The notes below the pieces were generated by a model, which saw only the letters and a program-made list of their open reading frames with translations, searched no databases and had not been told where the DNA came from. Made by a program: the position numbers and the translations under genes. Positions 1-6,667 of a stretch of DNA of 11,129 bases are shown one piece after another (position 1 is the first letter of the stretch; each line of letters opens with the position of its first letter). This DNA comes from Thermotogae bacterium. GTDB taxonomy: Bacteria; Thermotogota; Thermotogae; B3-G13. The DNA is taken from the NCBI GenBank assembly GCA_015486095.1, contig WFSK01000241.1, positions 1 through 11,129 on the forward strand, written 5' to 3'.

Positions 1-293
1 GAGCCAATGGTGCATATGGCATCGTATAGCAGTGGGAAATTTCTTTTAATAGCTTCGAAATCCATCAGTTCGGAATACATTACATTTGCCCCTATCACGA
101 GTTCATTTGACCGCATCTGTAGAGTGTGAAGGCTTCGAATCCTCAACGTACTCACGATCCTGCTCGGCTTTATCCTTCCCATCCTTATCTTCACCAAAAG
201 GTCTGTTCCTCCTGCCATCGGAAACGTGCCAGGATTCGAGAGTTCCCTTTTCAATTCTTTTTCACTACTCGGTGCCACAAATGTGAATTGCAT
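1..293 (-). CDS. ygfM: Molybdenum hydroxylase FAD-binding subunit (YgfM/XdhB/CoxM type), 3' end outside window
   Basis: This minus-strand reading frame starts at ATG 293 and is open to the window edge; 97 residues are visible of a family usually about 260-290 aa. The protein begins MQFTFVAPSSEKEL, the usual start of this subunit. Residues 27-37 read AGGTDLLVKIR, the first FAD pyrophosphate loop, and residues 68-76 read IGANVMYSE, the next conserved FAD-domain segment. In the family this subunit carries electrons between the Fe-S and molybdenum subunits of xanthine dehydrogenase-like enzymes. An in-frame ATG at 317 exists, but the purine-rich AGGATAGGAA lies just upstream of 293, so 293 is preferred. 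An extended -10 (345-353) could drive it. It lies downstream of ssnA on the same strand, as ygfM does in E. coli, which favours a purine/selenium-dependent molybdenum hydroxylase role. The missing second FAD loop (TIGGN) would lie outside the window. Exact substrate is inference. Confidence 0.85.
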   Translation of the reverse strand, partial: MQFTFVAPSSEKELKRELSNPGTFPMAGGTDLLVKIRMGRIKPSRIVSTLRIRSLHTLQMRSNELVIGANVMYSELMDFEAIKRNFPLLYDAICTIG

Positions 294-344
294 AAAAATA
301 TTCCTATCCTTATTCATTGCTTAACTTTCATCGTTCTTGTCTGT

Positions 345-353
345 ATTTTACCA
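345..353 (-). promoter_or_regulatory. Candidate extended -10 promoter of the FAD-subunit gene
   Basis: On the minus strand the bases read TGGTAAAAT, an extended -10 (TG-N-TAAAAT) with one mismatch to TATAAT. The predicted start near 338 would give a leader of about 45 nt before ATG 293. No good -35 is seen at 16-18 bp spacing; a TTGACA (389-394) is about 38 bp away and does not pair with it. Confidence 0.4.
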
Positions 354-566
354 TAAAGGCCTGGGTTCGGACATCATGTATGGCTTTATGTCAAACTGTG
401 TTGATGAAAATCTAAGCAAGACCTTTTCTCTCCTTCAACGATTCGGTAGGAGGTATATCTCGATGTGCATCGTTGTGTAAGTGAAGATGTTGCTCGACTT
501 CCCGCTATCTTTCTTTTCGCAGAAGCATATCGTTGTTGAGAGGCTGCTGTGAGACTCATATGGCAA

Positions 567-751
567 ATGAGGTAGGGGAGCATATCTTGATGTGCGAGTG
601 CTGTGAACGGTTGCGAAGCTGGAGGAAGGTAGGATATTGGTGAGAAACAGGATGTTTTGAGTGCATCGGCATTCATGGAAGAATGCTCGATGCTGACCAA
701 TATGCTACCGACGAAAGCGAGCAACATGTTCGTTCACATTAACGATGCACA
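567..751. repeat. Direct repeat copy 1 (about 185 bp)
   Basis: This copy matches 764-947 with about nine differences including one 1-bp indel (roughly 95% identity), with a period of 196-197 bp and about 12 bp of unrelated sequence between copies. It has an internal inverted pair, 628-640 (GGTAGGATATTGG) against 697-709 (CCAATATGCTACC), with one mismatch. Its right end stops at GATGCAC and lacks the outer inverted arm found in copy 2. Confidence 0.9.
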
Positions 752-763
752 CCACTAAACTCT

Positions 764-966
764 ATGAGGTAGGGGACATATCTTGATGTGCGAGTGTTGT
801 GAACGGTTGCGAAGCTGGAGGAAGGTAGCATATTGGCGAGAAACAGGATGTTTTGAGTGCATCGGCATTCAAGGAAGAATGCTCGATGCTGACCAATATG
901 CTACCGACAGAAGTGAGCAACATGTTCGTTCACACTAACGATGCACATCAAGATATGTCCCCTACC
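764..966. repeat. Direct repeat copy 2, a long imperfect palindrome
   Basis: Positions 768-791 and 943-966 are perfect 24-nt reverse complements (left arm begins GGTAGGGGACATATC). Positions 824-836 (GGTAGCATATTGG) and 893-905 are a second perfect 13-nt inverted pair, and 865-870 (GCATTC) and 877-882 (GAATGC) a third, enclosing a 6-nt loop. The three nested pairs share a centre near 867-874, so the 199-nt unit could fold into one long interrupted hairpin as RNA, or a cruciform as DNA. Confidence 0.9.
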
Positions 967-1064
967 GAACACTCGATGCGGTCCGATGCAAAACCAACCG
1001 AACCAAGCATAGGATACGCTCCCATCTGCCTCGAAACAGCGATGTGCTTCCGTAGGTGAATAAG

Positions 1065-1110
1065 AAGATGTTATGAATGTAGCAGCATTTATGGAAGAAC
1101 GCTCGCCACA
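1065..1110. repeat. Degenerate fragment of the repeat core
   Basis: The segment (GATGTTATGAATG ... GCATTTATGGAAGAACGCTC) aligns with the central part of the direct repeats (GATGTTTTGAGTG ... GCATTCATGGAAGAATGCTC at 651-690). It has several substitutions, so the repeat family extends beyond the two good copies. Confidence 0.55.
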
Positions 1111-1185
1111 ACTTTTTATTATACAGCCTTATGTCTCCTTTTATCAAAAGTGTCTGTGCCTCCGTAAAAGTCTCTTGAATGTTTA

Positions 1186-1194
1186 TGATATAAT
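1186..1194 (+). promoter_or_regulatory. Extended -10 promoter of the DUF3782-type gene
   Basis: TGATATAAT is a perfect TG-N-TATAAT extended -10. The predicted start near 1201 falls just before the Shine-Dalgarno GGAGGTG (1202-1208), giving a very short leader. No convincing -35 is visible, as is common with extended -10 promoters. Confidence 0.55.
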
Positions 1195-1214
1195 TCAAGA
1201 TGGAGGTGAATCGG

Positions 1215-1919
1215 ATGGCCCAGACTGTAAACGCAAGGGTAAGTACCTTAGAAAGAATGATGGAAAAGGTCGCATACGTCCAGCAGGAAACTCAGATCGA
1301 GATACGCAAACTCTCTGAAGAAATGAGAGCATTCAAGGAAGAGATGAAGGTATGGAGGCAGAAGACAGATGAACATATAGCAAAGATAGATGAACGTATG
1401 GCGAAGACAGATGAACATATAGCAAAGATAGACCAGGAGATCGAAGAGATAAGAAATGAAACTAAGAGTATGAACAAGCAGTGGGGAGACCTCGCCAATA
1501 GATTGGGGAGACTTGTGGAAGACGTATTCGGCCCTTCTATAGATGTAGCCATAGAGAAATTCTTCGATTGTAGACCCGATATCGTGGATCAGAATAAACT
1601 CGTGAGGAAAAGAGGAGAAGAGAGTCTCGAGCTTGATATATTGGCCATCTGTTCGGAAGAGAGGAAGGCCTTCGTTGTGGAGGTGAAATCTAATCCTGAT
1701 AGAGAAGAATACATCAACAAATTCGAGCAGAAGATAGGGAGGGTAAAAAGATTCATTCCCTATCTGAGCGAATACAAGATAACCCCTGTGTACGCAGCAC
1801 TATCCATGAAGAAGGAGACCATAGCCAGGCTCACCAAAAGAAGGATATACGCTATGGTGGTAAAAGGTGATATCCTTGAGGTGGTTAATATCGATGAAAT
1901 CGCTGAAATCAAAAGGTAA
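1215..1919 (+). CDS. Coiled-coil protein with PD-(D/E)XK nuclease-like C-terminal domain (DUF3782 type)
   Basis: The 234-aa product has two parts. Residues about 8-90 form a charged coiled coil with perfect heptads (KTDEHIA, KIDERMA, KTDEHIA, KIDQEIE at 50-77). Residues about 95-234 look like the PD-(D/E)XK nuclease fold: helix LGRLVEDVF (97-105), then E139-L-D141-I, then strand FVVEVKS with E156 and K158 as the D...ExK active-site set. Such proteins recur in thermophile genomes, often in several copies; their function is not established. I chose ATG 1215 rather than the in-frame ATG 1200 because the Shine-Dalgarno GGAGGTG lies at 1202-1208, six bases before 1215 and after 1200. The gene is monocistronic, convergent with ssnA (10 bp apart) and adjacent to the repeat cluster. 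Nuclease activity and a mobile-element role are inferences. Confidence 0.8.
   Translation: MAQTVNARVSTLERMMEKVAYVQQETQIEIRKLSEEMRAFKEEMKVWRQKTDEHIAKIDERMAKTDEHIAKIDQEIEEIRNETKSMNKQWGDLANRLGRLVEDVFGPSIDVAIEKFFDCRPDIVDQNKLVRKRGEESLELDILAICSEERKAFVVEVKSNPDREEYINKFEQKIGRVKRFIPYLSEYKITPVYAALSMKKETIARLTKRRIYAMVVKGDILEVVNIDEIAEIKR
1361..1432 (+). repeat. In-gene tandem repeat encoding coiled-coil heptads
   Basis: The 30 nt at 1361-1390 are repeated exactly at 1403-1432 (period 42 nt, 14 aa). A diverged half-period copy lies between them. The tract encodes alternating KTDEHIA/KIDxxxx heptads, so coil length could vary by slippage between strains. Confidence 0.85.
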
Positions 1920-1929
1920 ACTTTTAAAA

Positions 1930-3225
1930 CTACACCCTTTCCCAGAGCTTCATTGCCACCTTTCGAGCTTCCCCTTTGATCTCCTTCTCATCGAATGTCT
2001 TTATCTTCCCATTTATCATAACGGGTTCACCGGCTACGTACAGCGAATCGATGGTGGATTCTGTGATACCGAAGAAGAGATGATCGTAGAAATTATCGAA
2101 TGTCATGGGTGTGGGAGGTGAATAATCTACCACCACGATATCGGCAGCATAACCCCTTTCGATCTTCCCAAATCGCTCGTTCAGATGGCGACTTGCCAAC
2201 TCGTGAGTATTCTCGATGATCTCCTTCAGATCCGGGGTTGAAAAGCCGGTGGGCGATTCTGACAGATGTCTTTGTGATAGGAGGACGAGTCTGAGATCGA
2301 ACGAAGGCGAAAAGCCGAAGCCATCGTTTCCGAGCACAACCTTTGTTCTATTCTTTCTGAACTTCGCGAGATTCGGGATACCAACGGAGTTGTTCATGTT
2401 GGATTGTATGTTAATGGCGATGAAACCACCACTCTTCGAGATGGCATTCACCTCATCTTCATCCACGTGAATGCAGTGCGCATATATCGAATTCGGAATG
2501 AGGATTCCATGCCTCTCAAATCTATTGATGATCTTCGTATCATAAGAGTTTATAGAATCGAGTTCATCTTCTACACCCTCTGCAACGTGTACATGGATGG
2601 GTATCTTACCATCACACGCCTTCGAGACAGCATCGAGGGTCTCATCGCTCAGGGTAAAGGACGCATGCAATCCCATCATTCCAGATGTTTTACTTTCACC
2701 TTTATGTACCTCATAAAAATTAACGTTTTCTTCTATAGATTCTCTCTGTTTTCCGTTTCTGTCGCTGGTTTCATAACAGAAAACACCACGCATCCCTGCT
2801 GTATCGACTATCGTACGTTTGAGTATCTCGAGTGAGCCCTTCACAAAATTTGGACTGGCGTGGTGATCGAATACCGTGGCAATACCGTTATGAATGAATT
2901 CGGATGCCGCGACCATGGCACCGATCTCGATCTCCTCGGGTCCAAGTGCCCTATCCAATCTCCACCACAGCTGCCTTAGTATCTGCGTAAAGGAAAGGGG
3001 ATGGAATTCTACATTCATTCCCCTCGCCAGGGTAGAATATATATGCGTGTGTGCATTAACCCAGGCAGGCATGACGAGCATATCATGCAGGTCACGATCC
3101 ATGTGATCCCGAAGGGATTCCATCTTACCTACTTCTACGATCTTCCTATCATCGATGGTCACGTAACCCTTATCCAGCAATTCCGAACCCGTGTAGATCA
3201 CGGCGTTCCCTAACGTGTATGCCAA
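1930..3225 (-). CDS. ssnA: SsnA-type aminohydrolase (amidohydrolase superfamily, ATZ/TRZ-like)
   Basis: The 431-aa product belongs to the metal-dependent amidohydrolases that deaminate or hydrolyse aminated heterocycles. The fold's ligands are all visible: H59 and H61 in NAHTHIY, H213 and E216 in HVHVAEG, H250 in YAHCIHVD and D301 in GNDGFG. The segments ILRQLWWRLDRAL (82-94) and VFDHHASPN (118-126) are characteristic of the SsnA branch rather than guanine deaminase or chlorohydrolase. The start is TTG 3225, supported by GAGGAGG eight bases upstream; it overlaps the 3' end of hyuA by 16 bp, so translation is probably coupled. It is the last gene of the operon starting at ccdA. In E. coli ssnA belongs to the purine/urate-linked ygeW-xdhD region. 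The precise substrate is not known to me. Confidence 0.9.
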   Translation of the reverse strand: MAYTLGNAVIYTGSELLDKGYVTIDDRKIVEVGKMESLRDHMDRDLHDMLVMPAWVNAHTHIYSTLARGMNVEFHPLSFTQILRQLWWRLDRALGPEEIEIGAMVAASEFIHNGIATVFDHHASPNFVKGSLEILKRTIVDTAGMRGVFCYETSDRNGKQRESIEENVNFYEVHKGESKTSGMMGLHASFTLSDETLDAVSKACDGKIPIHVHVAEGVEDELDSINSYDTKIINRFERHGILIPNSIYAHCIHVDEDEVNAISKSGGFIAINIQSNMNNSVGIPNLAKFRKNRTKVVLGNDGFGFSPSFDLRLVLLSQRHLSESPTGFSTPDLKEIIENTHELASRHLNERFGKIERGYAADIVVVDYSPPTPMTFDNFYDHLFFGITESTIDSLYVAGEPVMINGKIKTFDEKEIKGEARKVAMKLWERV

Positions 3226-4580
3226 AAGACTGGCCTCCTCTCGATAAATCGTCCCCTCTGTTCTCCCACGAATTCTCCGTCTCTGACGACGAATTTCCCC
3301 CTGACCAGGGTAGATACGAACTTTCCAACGATCTTCATCCCTTCATATGGTGTATAGTCCGCATGGGTATGTAAGGAATCGATCCGGACTTCCCACCTCT
3401 CGTTTGGATCGAAGAGTGCGAGGTCTGCATCTGCCCCAGGGAATATACGACCTTTCTGCGTTAAACCGAATATGTTTGCGGGATTAACACTTTGCATCCT
3501 TATCAAATCGTTTAACGAAATCGAATCTTCGCTCACGAAGAAGGTGTAGAGCAGAGAGAAAGACGTTTCAACCCCACCTATACCATTCGGCATGTGATCG
3601 TAATCATCTACGTTCTCGAGCTTTTCATTCCTCATAAATGGACAATGGTCTGTCCCAACGGTTGAAAAGGTGTTAGAGATGAAATAGCGTTTCATGAGCG
3701 ACACATCTTCTTTTGACCTAAGGGGTGGAACGATTGTATGCAATGCAGCGGATTCATCATTTTTTTCGTAAATGGAATCGTCCAAGATTAGGTATTGAGG
3801 ACACGTCTCGAGTCGAAGATTCGGAGGGATGTCACTTTTCCTCAACAACCCGATCGACCTCCCACTCGAATTGTGCACGATGTACGCCTGCCCCCCGGTT
3901 AGGCGTGCTAAGGTAGCCACCCTCGAAACGGCCTCTGCTTCGGATTCGTAAGGATGAAAGAGAGGAAGGTCTTTTGGTAAATGCTTATCCTTCCTGGATA
4001 ACTCATGGAGTATTATAGAATCGTTTTCGGCATGAAAGGAGATAACCAATCCGAATTCCTTCGATGCCCTCAATAGGTCGAGTATATAGCCATCTTCTGT
4101 CATCCTGTTCGAGGTACTGTAAGTGGTGAAGCATTTGATGCTGTTCGATCCCAGGGCGAGGGTACGACGACTCAACTCAGAGGCAGGGAAATTTGGGTGA
4201 GCGATGGCCATGTGAAATGAGTAATCGATATGGGATTTAGATGCGAGCTTCTTCCTCTCGAAGAAGGCGTTCTCGATCTCAGATGTCTCTGTGATGGGGT
4301 CTAAGAAATCTATGAACGTTGTAACTCCACCAAAGGCAGCACCTACCGAGCCCGATTCGAAATCATCCGCAGATGTATATTTTCCCAATCTGAGGGAAAA
4401 ATGCACGTGTGGATCGATGAGTCCGGGAAAGATGTACAACCCTTTCGCATCGTAAGTTTCCTCGGCATCGAGTAAATCTGTCGATATGTTCGATATGCGT
4501 CCATCTTTTATATATATGTTGGCATCGTATGAATTGAAGCCATCGAAGACCTTGCCTCCGACGATCCCGAGGTCGTTCAA
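3210..4580 (-). CDS. hyuA: HyuA-type cyclic amidohydrolase (D-hydantoinase/dihydropyrimidinase family)
   Basis: The 456-aa product opens cyclic ureides or imides (hydantoin, dihydropyrimidine-like rings) with a binuclear metal site. All ligands are present: H58 and H60 in DPHVHF, K149 (the carbamylated lysine) in SIKCFTTYS, H183 in SFHAEN, H236 in IVHNSSG and D311 in GTDHCPF. The C-terminal VRGKFVVRDGEFV and the RRP ending match the beta-sandwich end of the family, and the length is normal. The start is TTG 4580, set by the Shine-Dalgarno GGGAGG six bases upstream; TTGA overlaps the ygeW stop. Its place between ygeW and ssnA points to HyuA of the anaerobic purine region rather than a pyrimidine pathway. 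Allantoinase or dihydropyrimidinase activity is a possible alternative that sequence alone does not exclude. Confidence 0.9.
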   Translation of the reverse strand: MNDLGIVGGKVFDGFNSYDANIYIKDGRISNISTDLLDAEETYDAKGLYIFPGLIDPHVHFSLRLGKYTSADDFESGSVGAAFGGVTTFIDFLDPITETSEIENAFFERKKLASKSHIDYSFHMAIAHPNFPASELSRRTLALGSNSIKCFTTYSTSNRMTEDGYILDLLRASKEFGLVISFHAENDSIILHELSRKDKHLPKDLPLFHPYESEAEAVSRVATLARLTGGQAYIVHNSSGRSIGLLRKSDIPPNLRLETCPQYLILDDSIYEKNDESAALHTIVPPLRSKEDVSLMKRYFISNTFSTVGTDHCPFMRNEKLENVDDYDHMPNGIGGVETSFSLLYTFFVSEDSISLNDLIRMQSVNPANIFGLTQKGRIFPGADADLALFDPNERWEVRIDSLHTHADYTPYEGMKIVGKFVSTLVRGKFVVRDGEFVGEQRGRFIERRPVFWHTR

Positions 4581-5587
4581 GGTCTGCCTCCCATCGTTAA
4601 GGCCATCACTGCCTTGGCGGTATGAAGCCTGTTCTCTGCCTCATCGAAGACAACCGAGTGCGGACCGTCTATCACGGAATCCACTACCTCTCTTCCCCTA
4701 TCGGCAGGTAGCGCATGCATGTATATCGAATTCTTCTTCGCGAGAGCCATCCTGCGTTCATCACAACGCCAATCCCTATGTTGCCTCACCTTCTCCATGA
4801 TCTCTTCTCTGTGTTCTTCCGCCTTCATCGGATCGCCTACGGTGAAGAAACCACCCCATGATTTCGGGATCACAACATCGGCATCTACGAAGGCATCGTC
4901 CATGTTATGCGTAATGGTGAGTTTCCCTCCGCTCATCTCGGCGTTTTCTTGTGCCTGCTTCACCACATCCGGCATCAGGTCGAATCCCTCAGGATATGCG
5001 AGGGTTACATCGATCCCGTATCTCGTGAAGAGTAATATCTGCGATTGTGGAACAGATAAGGGTTTCAAATGACTCTCGGCATACGCCCAGCTGATGCCAA
5101 CCTTAAGACCTCGCAGGTCCTTTCCAAAATGCTCTTGAATCGTCATTATATCTGCCAAAACCTGCATTGGATGATAGATATCATCCTGGAGATTCAACAC
5201 AGGTATGCTGGAACTTTCAGCTACCGCTCTGAGATACTTGTTCCCGACACCGAATTGACAATGCCTTATGGCGATCGCATGACCGAACCTACTCAACACC
5301 TTTGCAGTGTCGGCAGGTGTTTCACCATGATGAATTTGCATCTTGTCGGGAGATAAAAAATTACCGTGTCCGCCCAACTGCGTTATTCCAGCCTCTATCG
5401 AATTCCTCGTCCTCGTGGACTCGTCGAAGAAGATCATAAAGACAGTTTTGTATGGCAAAAGTGGATGTGGTTCACCACGTGCGAACTTCAGCTTGAGGTC
5501 ATAAGACGTATCCAGGATAAGATCGATCTCCTCTTTCGTGAATTCCTGTGTGGTTATGAAATGCCTGCCTCTCAGAAGCGTGCCCAT
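4577..5587 (-). CDS. ygeW: YgeW-type knotted carbamoyltransferase (aspartate/ornithine carbamoyltransferase superfamily)
   Basis: The 336-aa protein has the carbamoyl-phosphate site S57-T-R-T-R61 within FDESTRTRNS, the H139-P-M-Q142 motif, and a C-terminal FDEAENRLHTAKAVM segment. It lacks the ornithine-binding SMG loop of ArgF. It instead carries KPLSVPQ (175-181), PEGFDLMPDVV (199-209) and IPKSWG (240-245), which resemble the YgeW branch of knotted transcarbamylases. The usual HCLP motif reads H291-A-L-P, replacing the cysteine. It is shorter than E. coli YgeW (about 396 aa, from memory). ATG 5587 follows AGGAGGT by six bases and lies 13 bp after the thioredoxin-fold gene. In this pathway the enzyme is thought to act on a ureido intermediate of purine breakdown, releasing carbamoyl phosphate for ATP synthesis; the substrate here is inference. 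N-acetyl- or N-succinyl-ornithine transcarbamylase is the main alternative. Confidence 0.82.
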   Translation of the reverse strand: MGTLLRGRHFITTQEFTKEEIDLILDTSYDLKLKFARGEPHPLLPYKTVFMIFFDESTRTRNSIEAGITQLGGHGNFLSPDKMQIHHGETPADTAKVLSRFGHAIAIRHCQFGVGNKYLRAVAESSSIPVLNLQDDIYHPMQVLADIMTIQEHFGKDLRGLKVGISWAYAESHLKPLSVPQSQILLFTRYGIDVTLAYPEGFDLMPDVVKQAQENAEMSGGKLTITHNMDDAFVDADVVIPKSWGGFFTVGDPMKAEEHREEIMEKVRQHRDWRCDERRMALAKKNSIYMHALPADRGREVVDSVIDGPHSVVFDEAENRLHTAKAVMALTMGGRP

Positions 5588-5600
5588 CTTCTTACCTCCT

Positions 5601-6362
5601 TTACAGAGCGTTACAGTTATCTACACTGTACAGGTTTAAGAAGCCTCTTTTCTCGAGTAACTTCAGAAGATCCTCACTGCTATTGTTCACACAAACGATA
5701 TACCGAAGATAGGGATCGAGTTTTTCGATATCCTTTTTCTTTACCTGGATCTCCTTCCCCTTGACTCTATCTTCGTTTCCCAACTTCAACACTCTCACAT
5801 ACGGATCGTTTTCCAGAAGAAATCTCGCATCTTCTTTATTTTTCAACTCTACTATCGCCTGCTTTCCCACAAACGTGTCACTCTTCTTGGAGTAATCCTT
5901 AAATTTAATACCTTTCTCGAACAACCTTTGGGAAAGATACTTCAAGACCTTTGCGAATATCTCATCTGGAGCATAACCCGGGAGATAGGTTATCGGGGTG
6001 CCAGTGCTGGTGAAGAAGATAAAAGTTGGGGTTCCTCTAATCCCAAATGCCTGAGCGAATTGAACGTTCGTGAATTCCCTGCCTTTAAAATGGACTTTGT
6101 GTTTATTATCTTCGAGGTACAATTCAGTGAAGATGTAGTTGTTTTTTATCAGGGTTTGGACGTCCGCTTTCGGATAAACTTCGCTATCGAATAATCTACA
6201 ATAATAACAATCTTTGCTGGAAAAGACCACGATGAGGTCTTTGTTCTCGATACTGGCTATCTTCGCTGCAACATCGAAGTCATCTATTGGTTCTGGAACC
6301 GTTGCCATGATCACGAGCTGTAAGAACAAGAAAAACGACAAAAAGACAAATGTTTTTTTCAT
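5601..6362 (-). CDS. Secreted or membrane-anchored thioredoxin-fold protein (SoxW/DsbD-partner-like) with C-terminal extension
   Basis: The 253-aa product begins with a signal sequence (KK, then a hydrophobic stretch 5-20). The thioredoxin fold covers about 25-150: catalytic C52-Y-Y-C55 after FSSKD, and the cis-proline T111-P112 in GIRGTPTFIFF. This is a DsbC/SoxW-like rather than WCGPC thioredoxin site. Residues about 155-253 form a charged extension I do not recognise; it contains C224 and, four residues from the end, C250, which could pair. The gene overlaps the upstream thioredoxin gene by ATGA. Placed after ccdA and a cytosolic thioredoxin, it is the likely extracytoplasmic acceptor of electrons passed by CcdA, reducing disulfides of exported proteins or cofactors. 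The role is inference from fold and context. Confidence 0.82.
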   Translation of the reverse strand: MKKTFVFLSFFLFLQLVIMATVPEPIDDFDVAAKIASIENKDLIVVFSSKDCYYCRLFDSEVYPKADVQTLIKNNYIFTELYLEDNKHKVHFKGREFTNVQFAQAFGIRGTPTFIFFTSTGTPITYLPGYAPDEIFAKVLKYLSQRLFEKGIKFKDYSKKSDTFVGKQAIVELKNKEDARFLLENDPYVRVLKLGNEDRVKGKEIQVKKKDIEKLDPYLRYIVCVNNSSEDLLKLLEKRGFLNLYSVDNCNAL

Positions 6363-6667
6363 TTCTTTACCTCCTCGAGTAACTTCACTATCTTCTTCTC
6401 AGATATGTAACCGACCATCCTTTTATATTCTTTACCTTCCTTGAATATCATCACGGTCGGCACCCCGAAGACCATGAATCTTTCCGTGAATTCTGGATGT
6501 CTGGTTAGATTTATCTCAACGAACTTTATCTCACTGAATCTTCCATCTCCGAGCACTCTCTGTAAAATGGGCCTTATGGCATCGCAAGGCGGACAATTAT
6601 CACTCGAAAAGTCCACCAATATCAATGCATTCTCTCGAATCACCTTGTCGAATTGTTCCAACGTCAT
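6359..6667 (-). CDS. Cytosolic thioredoxin-like protein (CPPC active site)
   Basis: The 102-aa product is a single thioredoxin domain with no signal peptide. The active site is C25-P-P-C28 in FSSDNCPPCDA, in place of the usual WCGPC, and the cis-proline is P70 in FGVPTVMIF. It ends right after the last helix (SEKKIVKLLEEVKK). ATG 6667 overlaps the ccdA stop by ATGA, and its own stop overlaps the next start the same way, so the three redox genes are translationally coupled. It probably feeds electrons to CcdA from the cytosolic thioredoxin reductase or ferredoxin pool. The CPPC motif would give a different redox potential from CGPC; its direction of use is not shown by sequence. Confidence 0.9.
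   Translation of the reverse strand: MTLEQFDKVIRENALILVDFSSDNCPPCDAIRPILQRVLGDGRFSEIKFVEINLTRHPEFTERFMVFGVPTVMIFKEGKEYKRMVGYISEKKIVKLLEEVKK

Larger units (their letters stand above)
442..968. repeat. Composite inverted-repeat element (possible MITE-like or decayed insertion element)
   Basis: The outer ends are inverted repeats. Bases 442-474 begin TTCGGTAGGAGGTATATCTC and continue to a GATGTGCATCGTT; bases about 936-968 are the reverse complement with only a few mismatches and end CCCCTACCGAA. The similarity extends more weakly inwards (about 475-500 against 905-935). Inside lie two direct repeats of about 185 bp. No transposase is encoded, so a non-autonomous element or a remnant is the simplest reading, but this is inference. 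No clear target-site duplication was found. Confidence 0.55.
294..1214. other. About 920 bp without a supported gene; repeat-rich
   Basis: No reading frame here looks coding: those longer than 60 codons run through the repeats in several frames and have low-complexity, Cys/Ser-rich translations. The stretch holds the promoter of the FAD-subunit gene (345-353), the repeat cluster (about 442-1110) and the promoter of the nuclease-like gene (1186-1194). I see no tRNA, rRNA or transposase remnant. Confidence 0.7.

Noticed and set aside
386..394. TTGACA (389-394, minus strand) as the -35 of the FAD-subunit gene
   Set aside because: No -10 lies 16-18 bp downstream; the nearest plausible -10 is about 38 bp away.
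386..727. Minus-strand frame of 113 codons across the repeat cluster
   Set aside because: It crosses the start of repeat copy 1, has no Shine-Dalgarno, and its translation is low-complexity with many Ser, Cys and His; the repeats are open in several frames at once.
567..966. CRISPR array or tandem regulatory repeats
   Set aside because: The units are about 185 bp, only two are well kept, and they are almost contiguous; there are no 25-40 bp repeats with regular unique spacers, and no cas genes.
853..1059. Plus-strand frame of 68 codons in repeat copy 2
   Set aside because: It lies within the palindromic repeat, its composition follows the repeat, and no ribosome site precedes it.
1912..1932. 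Bidirectional terminator between the nuclease-like gene and ssnA
   Set aside because: Only a 5-bp AAAAG/CTTTT pairing with no GC-rich stem; too weak to call.
4577..5587. Ordinary anabolic ornithine carbamoyltransferase (ArgF)
   Set aside because: The SMG loop is missing, HCLP is changed to HALP, the YgeW-type segments are present, and the neighbours are hyuA and ssnA rather than arginine genes.
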